This document shows positions 26,227 through 34,792 of a stretch of 35,880 nucleotides of DNA, one piece after another. The notes below the pieces were generated by a model. It worked only from the letters and a program-made list of their open reading frames with translations, had not been told where the DNA came from and ran no database searches. Numbering within the stretch: position 1 is the first letter of the stretch; each line of letters opens with the position of its first letter. Position numbers and translations under genes: made by a program. The DNA comes from Caldilineaceae bacterium SB0661_bin_32 (lineage in GTDB: Bacteria; Chloroflexota; Anaerolineae; Caldilineales; Caldilineaceae), in assembly GCA_009841235.1 (NCBI GenBank), contig VXMH01000066.1, forward strand, positions 1-35,880. The letters are read 5' to 3'.

Positions 26227-27693
26227 ATGACCATGCGAATCGGAATCGCTTCACTGAATCACGAGTCAAACACATTCGCGTCATTCCCGACGACATTGTC
26301 GGACTTTCGTTTCGTGCGGGGACAGGAGATCATCGAGCAGTACCGGCCCACGTTCCACGAGGTGGGCGGATTCATCGCCGGCGCAGAGGCGTACGGCTAC
26401 GAGATCGTTCCTCTCATCGGCGCGGTCGCCACGCCGGCGGGGGCGGTGGAGGCGGAAGCCTATGAGGCCCTCACGGACGAGCTGCTGGGGTTGATTCGCG
26501 ACGCCATGCCGCTGGACGGGCTGCTGTTGGGTCTGCACGGGGCCTTTGTGGCTGAAGGATTCCCGCAGGGGGACGGCGAAACGACGCGCCGCGTGCGGGA
26601 GCTTGTCGGGCCGGACTTACCCGTGATTGTGACGCACGACTATCACGGAAACGTGCCGCCGCAGCTGGTGGAGGACGCGACCGCCCTGATTATCTACAAG
26701 ACGTGCCCGCACATCGACCAGCGGGAGCGTGGCCTACAGGCGGCGGAGCTGGTCACGCGCACGGTGCGGGGAGAGGTGCGACCCGTCTCAAGCATCGCCA
26801 AGCCGGAGCTGGTCTACAATATCGCGTTTCACAATACGAACATGCGCCCGATGAAGCCGGTGATGGACGCGGCGATCGAGTTGGAGCAGCAACCCGGGAT
26901 CCTGGCGACGAGTGTGGCGGCCGGTTACCAGTATGCGGATGTGCCGTGGATGGGGCCGTGTATCGTAGTAGTGGCGGACGGAGATCAGGGTCTTGCCGAT
27001 CGTGAGGCGCAGCGGCTGGCCGACCTGATGTGGTCGCTGCGGGACGAGCTGCTGCCGAAGATTCCGAAACCGGCCGAGGCCGTGAAGATGGCGGTCGCCA
27101 GCGAGGAGAAGCCGGTTTCGATGATGGAGATGGGCGACAACATTGGCGGCGGCAGCGCCGGGGATTCCACTTTCGTATTGGAGGAGTTGCTGGAGCAAGG
27201 GGCGAACGGCTGGGTGATGGCCTTGTACGACCCGGAGGCGGTGGCGGCGTGCGCGGCTGCGGGGATTGGCGCGAAGTTGACGCTGCCCGTGGGCGGCAAG
27301 GTGGACGACGAGCACGGACCGACGCTGACGGTGGAAGGGACGGTGCGAACGCTGCATGACGGCAAGTTCATCGAGACGGAAGTCCGCCACGGGGGCGGGC
27401 GGAACTGGGACCAGGGGCTGACGGCCGTGCTGGAAACGAACGGTGGACTGCTTGTGCTGGACAGCCTGCGTACGCCGCCGATGAGCTTCAATCAGCTGCG
27501 GTCGGTTGGGATCATGCCGGAGCAGCATGAAATCTTTGTCGCCAAGGGATCGGTCGCGCCGCGGGCCGCGTACGAGCCGGTCTCGGCGCGCATCATTGAA
27601 GTGGACTCGGGCGGGGCGACGTCGATCAGCCGCCCGCCGGAGGAGTTTCAGCTGGCGCGCAAGGGGCTGTATGAGTGGACACAAGGCGCCTAG
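26227..27693 (+). CDS. M81 family protein, MlrC-like metallo-hydrolase
   Basis: 488 residues with a strong ribosome-binding site (GGGGAGGTGA) before the ATG. It has the MlrC N-terminal domain: [14 protein letters not shown] with His12 and Glu13, [24 protein letters not shown] and YKTCPHID. The C-terminal MlrC domain contains [22 protein letters not shown]. The family is named after the microcystin-degradation protein MlrC and binds zinc through the conserved His and Asp residues; for most members the substrate is not known. The gene faces the ABC operon, which may supply its substrate. The last 68 bases overlap the 3' end of the convergent phytoene-desaturase-like gene. Confidence 0.92.
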   Translation: MTMRIGIASLNHESNTFASFPTTLSDFRFVRGQEIIEQYRPTFHEVGGFIAGAEAYGYEIVPLIGAVATPAGAVEAEAYEALTDELLGLIRDAMPLDGLLLGLHGAFVAEGFPQGDGETTRRVRELVGPDLPVIVTHDYHGNVPPQLVEDATALIIYKTCPHIDQRERGLQAAELVTRTVRGEVRPVSSIAKPELVYNIAFHNTNMRPMKPVMDAAIELEQQPGILATSVAAGYQYADVPWMGPCIVVVADGDQGLADREAQRLADLMWSLRDELLPKIPKPAEAVKMAVASEEKPVSMMEMGDNIGGGSAGDSTFVLEELLEQGANGWVMALYDPEAVAACAAAGIGAKLTLPVGGKVDDEHGPTLTVEGTVRTLHDGKFIETEVRHGGGRNWDQGLTAVLETNGGLLVLDSLRTPPMSFNQLRSVGIMPEQHEIFVAKGSVAPRAAYEPVSARIIEVDSGGATSISRPPEEFQLARKGLYEWTQGA

Positions 27694-29188
27694 ACGGTGA
27701 AGGCGCGCGTGCTGTAACGGGGTCGCCGATCAGGCTGTCGACGATTTTGGCTGAAGAGACGACGCCGGGGACGCCTGCGCCGGGATGCGTGCCGGCGCCG
27801 ACAAAGTAGAGGTTGTCGACGTCTTCCGAACGGTTGTGGGGACGGAACCAGGCGCTCTGCGTCAGGGTCGGCTGGGTGGAGAAGGCGGAGCCGAGATAGC
27901 TGTTGAGCGTGCCGGCGAAGTGACGGGGATCGATGCGGTGTTCGGCGACGATGTTGGCCTGCAGGTCGGGCAGGTAGTTCTGTTCGAGGAAGTCCATAAT
28001 CGCATCCCGATAGGGACCGGCCTGCGTCTCCCAGTCGATGTCGGCGCCGAGATGCGGTACGGGGGAGAGGACGTAGAAAGCCTCTCCACCGGCCGGCGCG
28101 AGGGAGGGGTCGGTCAGGGTGGGCATGTGCAGGTAGAGCGAGAACGCCTTGGGCAGGTCTTTGTTGCGGAAGATGTCGCGCAGCAGACCGGTGTAGTCCG
28201 GATGCATCATGATGTTATGGTGGGCCAGGCCGGCATCGCGATACTGGCGCTTTGTCCCCAAGTAGATGACGAAGAGGGACATGGAGTAGCTCTTGCTCTT
28301 GACGCGCCGGTCGCTGTTGCGGGGCCGCTGGTGGGCGGGGATGAGGTTGAGGTAGGTCCAGGCTGCGTCGGCGTTGGAGACGACGGCGTCGGCCTTGTGA
28401 ACTGTGCCGTCCCTGAGGCGGACGCCGTGAGCGCGGCGCTGCTCGATGAGGATGCGATCGACTTCGGCGTTGAGGTGAGTTTTGACGCCCAGTTCCTGCA
28501 GGAGGCGGGCGAAGGCGTCGATTATGGCGCCGGTGCCGCCGAGGGCGTAGTGGATGCCCCACTCCCGTTCAAGGTAATGGATAAGGACGTAGATGCTGGC
28601 GGCGCTGAGGGGATTGCCGCCGATCAGGAGGGGCTGGAAGGAGAAGCAGCAGCGCAGGAAGTCGTCCTGGAAGAACTTTGAGACATAGCCGTAGACGCTG
28701 CGGTAGCTCTGCAGGCGGATCAGGTCGGGCACGACGCTGATCATGTCGGAGAGATTGAGAAAGGGCTGGTCGATAAGGGACATTCCCGTTTCGAAGATCT
28801 CTTTGGAGCTGGCGAGAAAGTCATCGTACCCTTCGACGTCGGCGGGGCTGCGCTCCGCAATCTGGCGGAGCATGGCATCGCGGTCGGCGCTGACGTCGAA
28901 CGGCCGGCGCCGGTGATCGAAGATGCGGTAGAAAGGATCGCAGGGGACGAGTTGAAAGTAGTCTTGGCGGCGGCGGCCGGCCGCCTGCCAGATTTCGTCG
29001 AAGATCCAGGGCGCCGTGATGACGGTGGGGCCGCCGTCGAAGCGGTAGCCGTCGATGTCGTAGACGTAGGCGCGACCGCCGGGCTTGTCGCGCTTTTCGA
29101 AAAGTTCGACCTGGTGGCCGCGGGCGGCGAGGCGGGCGGCGGCGCTCAGTCCGCCAAAGCCGGAACCGATAACGATGATCTTTGACAA
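27626..29188 (-). CDS. Phytoene desaturase / CrtI-like FAD-dependent oxidoreductase
   Basis: 520 residues. The N-terminus is a dinucleotide-binding motif [20 protein letters not shown] with Glu30 and [10 protein letters not shown], then [10 protein letters not shown], as in carotenoid desaturases. Later elements are [40 protein letters not shown] and, near the C-terminus, [24 protein letters not shown], the CrtI-family FAD segment. It probably introduces double bonds into a C40 or C30 carotenoid precursor, or is a related FAD protein. No other carotenoid genes are nearby. About 30 residues after the conserved end are Pro/Ser/Ala-rich and lie over the 3' end of the M81 gene, suggesting the original stop has been lost. 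Confidence 0.88.
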   Translation of the reverse strand: MSKIIVIGSGFGGLSAAARLAARGHQVELFEKRDKPGGRAYVYDIDGYRFDGGPTVITAPWIFDEIWQAAGRRRQDYFQLVPCDPFYRIFDHRRRPFDVSADRDAMLRQIAERSPADVEGYDDFLASSKEIFETGMSLIDQPFLNLSDMISVVPDLIRLQSYRSVYGYVSKFFQDDFLRCCFSFQPLLIGGNPLSAASIYVLIHYLEREWGIHYALGGTGAIIDAFARLLQELGVKTHLNAEVDRILIEQRRAHGVRLRDGTVHKADAVVSNADAAWTYLNLIPAHQRPRNSDRRVKSKSYSMSLFVIYLGTKRQYRDAGLAHHNIMMHPDYTGLLRDIFRNKDLPKAFSLYLHMPTLTDPSLAPAGGEAFYVLSPVPHLGADIDWETQAGPYRDAIMDFLEQNYLPDLQANIVAEHRIDPRHFAGTLNSYLGSAFSTQPTLTQSAWFRPHNRSEDVDNLYFVGAGTHPGAGVPGVVSSAKIVDSLIGDPVTARAPSPSRRLVSTHTAPCAPAETPPAGG

Positions 29189-29426
29189 CGATTTCCTCCA
29201 TTGATCGCGGCCGGGGCTTCCTTAGCGCCGACAACGTATGCTCCCATAGACACAAGGCAAAGTATGACACTTCAGGCCGGAACTACGAAACCGGATTCAG
29301 GACGAAAATAGTGTTCAAAACCTGTACAAATTTCAAATTTTTAGCATTTGTTTAGCTATTATACATCAAGGAGGTTCGTAGACATATCCTTCCGCAGCAA
29401 CAGGGTGCATCCCGGATTTGTGGCGA

Positions 29427-29662
29427 ACGGGGTCCCCCAAAAAACTTGACAAAACCTGTCCAAACCTGACAACATCCTTCAGCGCATTCACCGGCGAGCC
29501 GTTGAGAAAAAAGGGGGGGGTCCCCCCCAAAAACATGACAAAACCTGCCAAACATGACAAATTCTGCCAAAATCCTTCCGCGCATTAACGATTGAGCCGT
29601 TGAATCGAACGGGGGAGTCCCCCCAAAAAACCTGACAAAACCTGTCCAAATCCTTCAGCGCT
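29427..29662. repeat. Three-unit tandem repeat of about 90 bases
   Basis: Units begin near 29427, 29515 and 29610; the third is incomplete. Each has a G-run/C-run palindrome (GGGG-TCCCC type), an A-run, one or two TGACAAAACCTG motifs separated by short spacers, then ATCCTTC(A/C)GCGC. The first two go on with CATT and GAGCCGTTGA. Copies differ by substitutions and small indels, so the array is not freshly made. It is not a CRISPR array: units are contiguous with no unique spacers. Confidence 0.8.
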
Positions 29663-29750
29663 CCCCCCGCCGCGCGTCGCCCGCGCCACTCACGCCTCTC
29701 CACTCTCGCCTCGCCATAAAATCTGGGATGCACCCGGAGCAGGTCCGGAT

Positions 29751-29779
29751 TTGGCTGATCACGGCTCTTGTCATATACT
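29751..29779 (+). promoter_or_regulatory. Probable promoter of the rplU-rpmA-rpmE-tdk operon
   Basis: TTGGCT (29751-29756) and TATACT (29774-29779) are separated by exactly 17 bases. Transcription would start near 29786, leaving a leader of about 205 bases ahead of rplU. The leader includes a perfect 12-base palindrome TGAAGCGCTTCA at 29882-29893, which could form part of a regulatory structure for ribosomal-protein feedback. Confidence 0.6.
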
Positions 29780-29992
29780 TTTTGGTTGTGTGGGCGGCCT
29801 GCTTTCGCATTGCTGCCCTGGTTTTGAGGGTAGCATTTCACCAAAGGATGCCAACCCAGTTATCGTCCGAATTGCGGGGCCTGAAGCGCTTCACCGGTGG
29901 AGCGCGTGGAGAGATAGGCCCGCAAGCCGCTTTCCGAAGTTCCGGAGAGGCCGGACAGACGGTCCCCGGGCGCGGTCAAAGGAGAGGAGAAG

Positions 29993-30844
29993 ATGTACGC
30001 AGTGGTACGAACCGGCGGCAAACAGTACAGAGTTTCCCCCGGCGATATTCTTGAGGTAGAGAAGCTGGTCGGCGATGTCGGCGACAGCATCGTCCTTGAA
30101 GACGTGCTGATGGTGGCCCGTGAGGAAGGTATCGAGATTGGCCGGCCGAACGTGGCGGGCGCATCGGTCACGGCGAGGATTACGGGGCAGCACCGCGGCG
30201 AGAAAATTCTTGTCTTTCGCTATCGCCCGAAGAAACGGGTGCGCGTGCGCCGCGGGCACAGGCAGTATCTGACCCGTCTGCAGATCCACAAGATCAGCGG
30301 CGACGGTTTCGAGTATGTGGAAGAGGGAAAGGAAGAGGCTTCGCCTGAAGAGCTCGTCGAAGTGGCCGCAGCCGGGGCCGCCGTCGCGGCGGTGGCTGAG
30401 ACTGACTCGCTTGCCGGGGCGGTAGAAACTGTCGAGGCGGAAGCGGACGAAGAGGCCGACATCGTCGACAAGGCGGTGGACGCGGTCGAGGAGACGATTG
30501 CCAAAGCGGGTGACGCGGTCGAGGCTGTCGGTGATGCGGCCGGCGAGGCCGTGGATGCCGTCGGTGACGTTGCCAGCGATGCAGTCGAGGCAGTCAGTGA
30601 TATTGCCGGCGACGCCGCGGAAGCTGTCAGCGACAAAGCGGGCGACGCGGTGGAAGCCGTCAGCGACGTCGTCGGCGACGCGGTGGATGCAGTAGCTGAC
30701 AAGGCCGGAGACGCGGTTGAAGCTGTCGGTGATCTGGCCGACGAGGCCGTCGACGCGGTTGCCAAGAACCTGAGAGGGCTCGTTGGCAGAGGCAAAAAGG
30801 CTGAGGACGACGGCGCTGAAGACAACGAGAAAAAAGAGGAGTAA
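29993..30844 (+). CDS. rplU: 50S ribosomal protein L21 with a long 11-residue-repeat tail
   Basis: Residues 1-104 are an ordinary bacterial L21: [39 protein letters not shown] and [21 protein letters not shown] lies just upstream. L21 binds 23S rRNA on the large subunit. The protein goes on to 283 residues, almost three times the usual 100-105. After a linker (105-161) come nine 11-residue repeats at 162-260 of the type [12 protein letters not shown] charged end ([17 protein letters not shown]) follows. The repeats match the amphipathic 11-mer period of LEA, apolipoprotein and synuclein-like helices. No frameshift is needed and the frame is open throughout, with rpmA starting 5 bases after the stop. 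The tail's function is unknown. Confidence 0.95.
   Translation: MYAVVRTGGKQYRVSPGDILEVEKLVGDVGDSIVLEDVLMVAREEGIEIGRPNVAGASVTARITGQHRGEKILVFRYRPKKRVRVRRGHRQYLTRLQIHKISGDGFEYVEEGKEEASPEELVEVAAAGAAVAAVAETDSLAGAVETVEAEADEEADIVDKAVDAVEETIAKAGDAVEAVGDAAGEAVDAVGDVASDAVEAVSDIAGDAAEAVSDKAGDAVEAVSDVVGDAVDAVADKAGDAVEAVGDLADEAVDAVAKNLRGLVGRGKKAEDDGAEDNEKKEE
30467..30774 (+). repeat. 33-base coding repeat array in the L21 tail
   Basis: Nine units of 33 bases, one per 11-residue repeat, with period-33 similarity at the DNA level (for example gcg-ggcgacgcggt and gccggagacgcggtt). Some unit pairs are close to identical, others are diverged, mostly at third codon positions. This means selection on the peptide with expansion by unit duplication. 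Confidence 0.75.
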
Positions 30845-30849
30845 GGGAT

Positions 30850-31131
30850 ATGGCTCACAAAAAAGGCGGCGGCTCCAGCCGTAACAACCGGGACTCGAAC
30901 GGCCAGCGGTTGGGCGTCAAGCGGTACGGCGGCGAATTTGTAACGTGCGGCAGCATCATCATCCGCCAGCGGGGTACCCCGATCTTCCCTGGCACGAATG
31001 TCGGCCAGGGCAAGGATGATACGCTCTTTGCGATGCAGGATGGTTACGTGACCTTCGAATGGGCCAAGAAGAACCGCAAAAAGGTCAGCGTATACACGGC
31101 GGAAGAGAAGCAGGCGCTGGGGAAGGTGTAG
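30850..31131 (+). CDS. rpmA: 50S ribosomal protein L27
   Basis: 93 residues with the standard N-terminus [28 protein letters not shown] and the block [24 protein letters not shown]27 reaches the peptidyl-transferase centre with its N-terminus. There is no N-terminal cleavable extension of the Firmicutes type, as the protein begins directly with MAHKK. The start is 5 bases after the rplU stop, in the usual L21-L27 order. Length is at the upper end of normal. Confidence 0.97.
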   Translation: MAHKKGGGSSRNNRDSNGQRLGVKRYGGEFVTCGSIIIRQRGTPIFPGTNVGQGKDDTLFAMQDGYVTFEWAKKNRKKVSVYTAEEKQALGKV

Positions 31132-31135
31132 AGAC

Positions 31136-31501
31136 ATGAAGCCAGAGATTCATCCTGAATACTACCCCGCGGCGCAAGTCAACTGCTCGTGCGGGAACAG
31201 TTGGGTGACAGGGAGCACGACGGCAGTAATCAACGTCAACATCTGCAGCCAGTGCCATCCGTTTTACACCGGTGAGCAACGTATCGTTGATTCGGTCGGC
31301 CGGGTTGAGCGCTTTGTGAGGCGGCTGGAATCGCGTCAGAGCGCAGCGGCACGCCAGCAGATCGAAGCGGAGGTGCGGCAGGAGGCCGAGGCGGCGGCGC
31401 GGCGGGCGCGGGCCCGCGGCGACGACCCGGAACAGGCCGCGGCCGAGGTGATGTCCAGGCTCGAGACGGAAGTCGAGGCGGAGCCGGAAGCGGCAGCTTA
31501 G
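31136..31501 (+). CDS. rpmE: 50S ribosomal protein L31 with a charged helical tail
   Basis: 121 residues. The first 70 are a zinc-binding L31: Cys17 and Cys19 in NCSCGNSW, Cys37 and Cys40 in [10 protein letters not shown], then [10 protein letters not shown]. It forms part of a bridge between subunits. Beyond residue 68 comes a helical extension of about 50 residues rich in Ala, Glu and Arg ([20 protein letters not shown], ending in EAEPEAAA); normal L31 proteins end near residue 70. It starts 4 bases after the rpmA stop. The four Cys suggest zinc-dependent stability and no zinc-free paralogue is in the window. Confidence 0.95.
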   Translation: MKPEIHPEYYPAAQVNCSCGNSWVTGSTTAVINVNICSQCHPFYTGEQRIVDSVGRVERFVRRLESRQSAAARQQIEAEVRQEAEAAARRARARGDDPEQAAAEVMSRLETEVEAEPEAAA

Positions 31502-31525
31502 CCTTTGGCGCAAGTAGAACACGGA

Positions 31526-32146
31526 ATGAACCCCCAATCCGGCGGTGGATGGATCGAGCTGATTTGCGGTTCGATGTTCAGCGGCAAGACGGAAGAGTTG
31601 CTGCGCCGTGTGCGCCGGACCGAGATTGCCCGCCGCCGCATCCAGCTCTTCAAGCCGCAGATCGACAATCGCTACGGCCGCGAGCTGCTGGCATCGCACA
31701 ATGGCATGTCCCGCGGTGATGTCGTCATACTGGAAGACACTGCCTCCCTGCTGAAACGGGTGAAGCGGGGAACGGAGGTGGTGGCGATCGACGAGGTGCA
31801 GTTCTTCAATCCGGCGGTCGCAGGCATCTGCCAGGAGCTGGCCGACCGGGGGAAACAGGTGATTGCGGCGGGCCTGGACCAGGATTTCCGCGGAGAGCCG
31901 TTCGGGCCGATGCCGCTGCTCATGGCGCTGGCTGAACGGGTCGACAAGCTGCACGCCATCTGCGTACAGTGCGGCTCGCCGGCCACGCGCACGCAGCGGC
32001 TGATCGACGGGAAGCCGGCCCGCTACGACGAACCGATTATCCTTGTGGGCGGGAGCGAAAGCTACGAAGCCCGCTGCCGCAGTTGCCACGAGGTGCCGGC
32101 CAGGCCGGACACGAAGGCGCTGCTGGAAAAACTGGGAATTGTTTGA
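31526..32146 (+). CDS. tdk: Thymidine kinase
   Basis: 206 residues from the ATG at 31526; a TTG at 31505 would add seven residues, but the ATG gives the family's usual short lead-in to [20 protein letters not shown]. That segment is the Walker A loop of type II thymidine kinases. Walker B is [10 protein letters not shown], and the lid zinc site has CVQC and CRSC. It phosphorylates thymidine in the salvage pathway. The position after rpmE is a common one in Firmicutes and Chloroflexota. No terminator with a T-run follows directly. Confidence 0.93.
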   Translation: MNPQSGGGWIELICGSMFSGKTEELLRRVRRTEIARRRIQLFKPQIDNRYGRELLASHNGMSRGDVVILEDTASLLKRVKRGTEVVAIDEVQFFNPAVAGICQELADRGKQVIAAGLDQDFRGEPFGPMPLLMALAERVDKLHAICVQCGSPATRTQRLIDGKPARYDEPIILVGGSESYEARCRSCHEVPARPDTKALLEKLGIV

Positions 32147-32421
32147 CTGCAAGGACACCTGAAACACAGTTCGATTCTCCGCACAGTTTCCTCTCCTCTT
32201 CGCCCTATTGGGTTCAAGTTCTCTCCAAAACCAAGTCTGATTTCAGGTTAAGGACTCGCCTTCTCCGTTTGGCGTGCCGCGTTGACCGCGTTCGAGGTCA
32301 TGGTGTCAGACGAAGGGCGCGCAGTGGAGCGTCCATCTCCGCCGCGCAGCCATTGGCGTAGTCTTCCGCGGGTGCAGTTCAAAATGGGGGTGAGCTCTCC
32401 TACACGCCTGGTAACGACAAA

Positions 32422-32456
32422 AACGGTAGGGGCAGGCCCTGTGCCTGCCCTGTGCC
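32422..32456. repeat. Palindromic intergenic repeat, copy C (single unit)
   Basis: The unit reads 'cggtaggggcaggcc' then 'ctgtgcctgccc', giving an 8-bp hairpin GGGCAGGC/GCCTGCCC. It has the same core as copies A and B, but only one unit and no tail. Confidence 0.7.
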
Positions 32457-32495
32457 CACCCCGGACCTGGGATGCACCCTTTTCCGCCTGCGAGG

Positions 32496-32523
32496 TTGCG
32501 AAACGTGGGCAAGATTCTATAAT
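32496..32523 (+). promoter_or_regulatory. Sigma70-type promoter of the acyl-CoA ligase gene
   Basis: TTGCGA (32496-32501) and a consensus TATAAT (32518-32523) are 16 bases apart. Transcription would start near 32530, about 33 bases before the ATG at 32563. Confidence 0.75.
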
Positions 32524-32562
32524 AGCGGGGCAGAACAGACCGCACTCAACAGGTAGGGCGCA

Positions 32563-34104
32563 ATGAACCTTCTGACTCTTTTTGCGATTGGCCGCGAACG
32601 CCGGCCGGACAAAACTGCCATCGAATTCAAGGATACGCGCGGGCCGCTGGGGGCGCAGGAGTTGACCTTTTCCGGGCTGCAGCGAGAGGTGGAGAGATGG
32701 GCGGCTGCCTTTGTGCGAATGGGCGTGCAGAAGGGGGACCGGGTCGGGCTCTATTTGTGCAACCGGCCGGAGTTCGTGATCGCGTACCTGGCGGCGCTGG
32801 AGGTGGGCGCGATCATGGTGCCTATCAATCTGCGTTACCGGCGCCGGGAGCTCAGCCACATTTTGAACGATGCAGAGCCGGCGCTGCTGATTATAGAGGA
32901 CGAGCACTGGCCCGTGCTGGATGAAATCGTGGGGATTGAAATCGGGCCGGGTCTGACGGTGCTGTCGGTTGACCGGTCAGAGAGCTGGCTGGAAGAGGCT
33001 GACGGCAAGGAGTGGACCAGCGCCTCAAGGCCGCTGACGCGCGGTGAGGAGACTGCGCTGATCATGTATACGAGCGGCACAACGGGCGCGAGCAAGGGCG
33101 CTGTGCTGACCCACAACCATGTTCTGGCGACGGTGACGGGCCTTCTGAGCGCGTGGGCGTGGCAGGCGGACGATGTGCTGCTGCTGCCGCTGCCGCTGTT
33201 CCATACGCACGGGCTGGTGGTGGGGCTGCACTGCGCGCTGGCGATGGGGGCGACGGTGCGGCTGCGTACGGGGTTCGATGCGACGGAGACGGTGAAAACG
33301 CTTTCGAGCGGCGCGGCAACGCTGTTTTTTGCGGTGCCGACGATCTATACCCGGCTGGTCGACTTTCTGGCAGAGGCGGAGGAGGTGCCCTCCTTTGCGT
33401 CGATGCGGCTGTTCTGTTCGGGGAGCGCGCCGCTGCCGGCGGAGATTCACAATGCGTTTGAGCGGCTGACGGGAAAGCGGATCCTTGAACGCTACGGGAT
33501 GACGGAGACGGGGATGAACTTCAGCAATCCCTACGCGGGGCCGCGCGTCGCGGGCACGGTGGGAACCCCGCTGCCGGGTGTGTTCGCCCGCATTGTGGAC
33601 GCGGCGGGGCAGGACCTGCCGGCGGGCGAGGAGGGCGAGCTGCTCCTGCGGGGGAGCAATGTGTTCGATGAGTACTGGCGGGCGCCGCAAAAGACGGCGG
33701 AAAGTTTTGTACGGGACGAGTTGGGGAATCGCTGGTTTCTGACGGGGGACCTGGCCCGCATGGACCCGTTGTCGGGCTATGTGACGCTGCTGGGAAGGCG
33801 GCATGAGTTGATCATTTCTGGCGGGCTGAACATCTATCCGCGCGAGGTGGAGGAGATGTTGACGACTTTCCCCGGCATCGAGGAGGCGGCCGTGGTGGGC
33901 GAGCCTGATGCCGAGTGGGGCGAGGCGCCGGTCGCGTACCTGGTGTGCAGTTGCGAGATCGACGAGGTGGATTTGGAGAGGTACTGCCGGGGGCAGCTGG
34001 CTTCGTATAAATTGCCGCGGCGGTTGCGTTTTGTTGGGGCGTTGCCGCGGAATGCGATGGGGAAGGTGCAGAAGCATCTGCTGCCGCGGGGCGATGTAGA
34101 GTAG
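32563..34104 (+). CDS. AMP-forming acyl-CoA ligase, malonyl-CoA-synthetase-like
   Basis: 513 residues with all ANL-superfamily motifs: the P-loop MYTSGTTGASKG (168-179), FHTHGLVVGLH, YGMTETGM, TGDLARMD, GRRHELIISGGLNIYPREVEE and a C-terminal catalytic lysine in PRNAMGKVQKHLL. The stretch around ERYGMTETGMN, SNPYAGPR and GTPLPGVFARI resembles malonyl-CoA synthetase (MatB/ACSF3) more than long-chain acyl-CoA ligases, so malonate or a methyl-malonate is the favoured substrate. It activates an acid with ATP and CoA in the cytoplasm. It has its own promoter and no partner in the window. Confidence 0.9.
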   Translation: MNLLTLFAIGRERRPDKTAIEFKDTRGPLGAQELTFSGLQREVERWAAAFVRMGVQKGDRVGLYLCNRPEFVIAYLAALEVGAIMVPINLRYRRRELSHILNDAEPALLIIEDEHWPVLDEIVGIEIGPGLTVLSVDRSESWLEEADGKEWTSASRPLTRGEETALIMYTSGTTGASKGAVLTHNHVLATVTGLLSAWAWQADDVLLLPLPLFHTHGLVVGLHCALAMGATVRLRTGFDATETVKTLSSGAATLFFAVPTIYTRLVDFLAEAEEVPSFASMRLFCSGSAPLPAEIHNAFERLTGKRILERYGMTETGMNFSNPYAGPRVAGTVGTPLPGVFARIVDAAGQDLPAGEEGELLLRGSNVFDEYWRAPQKTAESFVRDELGNRWFLTGDLARMDPLSGYVTLLGRRHELIISGGLNIYPREVEEMLTTFPGIEEAAVVGEPDAEWGEAPVAYLVCSCEIDEVDLERYCRGQLASYKLPRRLRFVGALPRNAMGKVQKHLLPRGDVE

Positions 34105-34250
34105 GACGAAAGTGGGCTCGTCCGTCGCGACGTTGAATGCTTCTAACTACCTAGAGGCTCGCAGCGCTGTTGCCTTGGACCTTTCATGAGAAAGTAATTC
34201 AGCATACAGTTGAGCGGACATAAAAGAAAAGCAAGTCGTAGACCGAACTT
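34105..34250. other. Short spacer at the start of an AT-richer segment
   Basis: 146 bases without a gene. The base composition drops here from GC-rich to clearly AT-richer and stays so through the FRG gene that follows. I see no insertion-sequence ends or promoter with consensus boxes. Confidence 0.4.
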
Positions 34251-34700
34251 ATGGGTAGTCAAATGCCTGATTCAGTTGCGAACGTAAAAGAGTCTATTGA
34301 CTGGACAAATGAGTTGCATGGTCAGATGATACTCTATCGCGGTCTTGCTGACGCAGTTTGGGAAGTGGAATCATCTGCCTATCGACGTATAAGAATATCG
34401 GAAGAAGTAGAATCTGAATCACTGCTTGCGACCACCTTCCGAAGATACGTTGATCAGTTGCTGAACGAAGCTGGATTGCAGGGTTTTCGAGTGCGATCAG
34501 AGCAATTGAGCATTGGCGGAGGACAGAGCAAAAGGAGCTTGAACTACATCGCAAACATATGTGGAATCGCAGGGGAAAGAGGAGAAGCAGAGCTCGACGG
34601 GGAAATGAAAGTAGCTGATTTGTGCCTCCATCCATTGTGTACCCGCTTTGAGAGCAAGAGCCAGGATGCTATTGCCCATGTTTGGAAAGACGAGAATTGA
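34251..34700 (+). pseudogene. Truncated FRG-domain gene
   Basis: 149 residues. The N-terminal half contains MILYRGLADAVWEVESSAYRRI, the opening of an FRG domain (named for its conserved residues). The domain's later part, which should include a hydrophobic block with aspartate and a wall of aromatic residues, is missing. Residues from about 82 on (SEQLSIGGGQSKRSL) do not fit the family. I read it as a gene that was shortened or frameshifted after the first third. The AT-rich composition, unlike that of neighbouring genes, points to acquisition by transfer. A second FRG gene follows 92 bases later. Confidence 0.55.
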
Positions 34701-34792
34701 AGTCACAGGGTGTTGGAGAGGAAGACAGACCGGCTGATGTATAATCTGTAAAGGTTGACGGAGGAGGAAATCGCCGCAGTAGAGGGCAAAGC

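Larger units (their letters stand above)
29189..29992. other. Long non-coding region with a tandem repeat and the rplU leader
   Basis: About 0.8 kb between the crtI-like gene and rplU. It holds an AT-rich spacer (29280-29370), the three-unit tandem repeat (29427-29662), two copies of a near-palindromic GGGATGCACCC motif (29403-29413 inverted, 29725-29735 direct), a promoter at 29751-29779 and a 200-base leader. Open frames on either strand are made of repeat units and have no start signals, so I do not call genes here. Confidence 0.7.
32147..32562. other. Intergenic region between tdk and the acyl-CoA ligase gene, 416 bases
   Basis: Contains a single copy of the palindromic repeat (32422-32456), a GGGATGCACCC motif (32469-32479) and the promoter at 32496-32523. 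No gene is visible; the open frames here have no start signals. Confidence 0.6.

Noticed and set aside
29427..29662. CRISPR array
   Set aside because: Units are about 90 bases, contiguous and diverged, with no unique spacers, and no cas genes occur in the window.
29488..29844. Protein-coding gene on the minus strand made of repeated FCQVF/NARKD segments
   Set aside because: It follows the DNA repeat, changes frame relation between units, and lacks a ribosome-binding site.
34739..34745. TATAAT as a promoter for the second FRG gene
   Set aside because: The -10 box is good, but no -35 box lies at 15-19 bases and no proper extended -10 motif is present; left as unproven.
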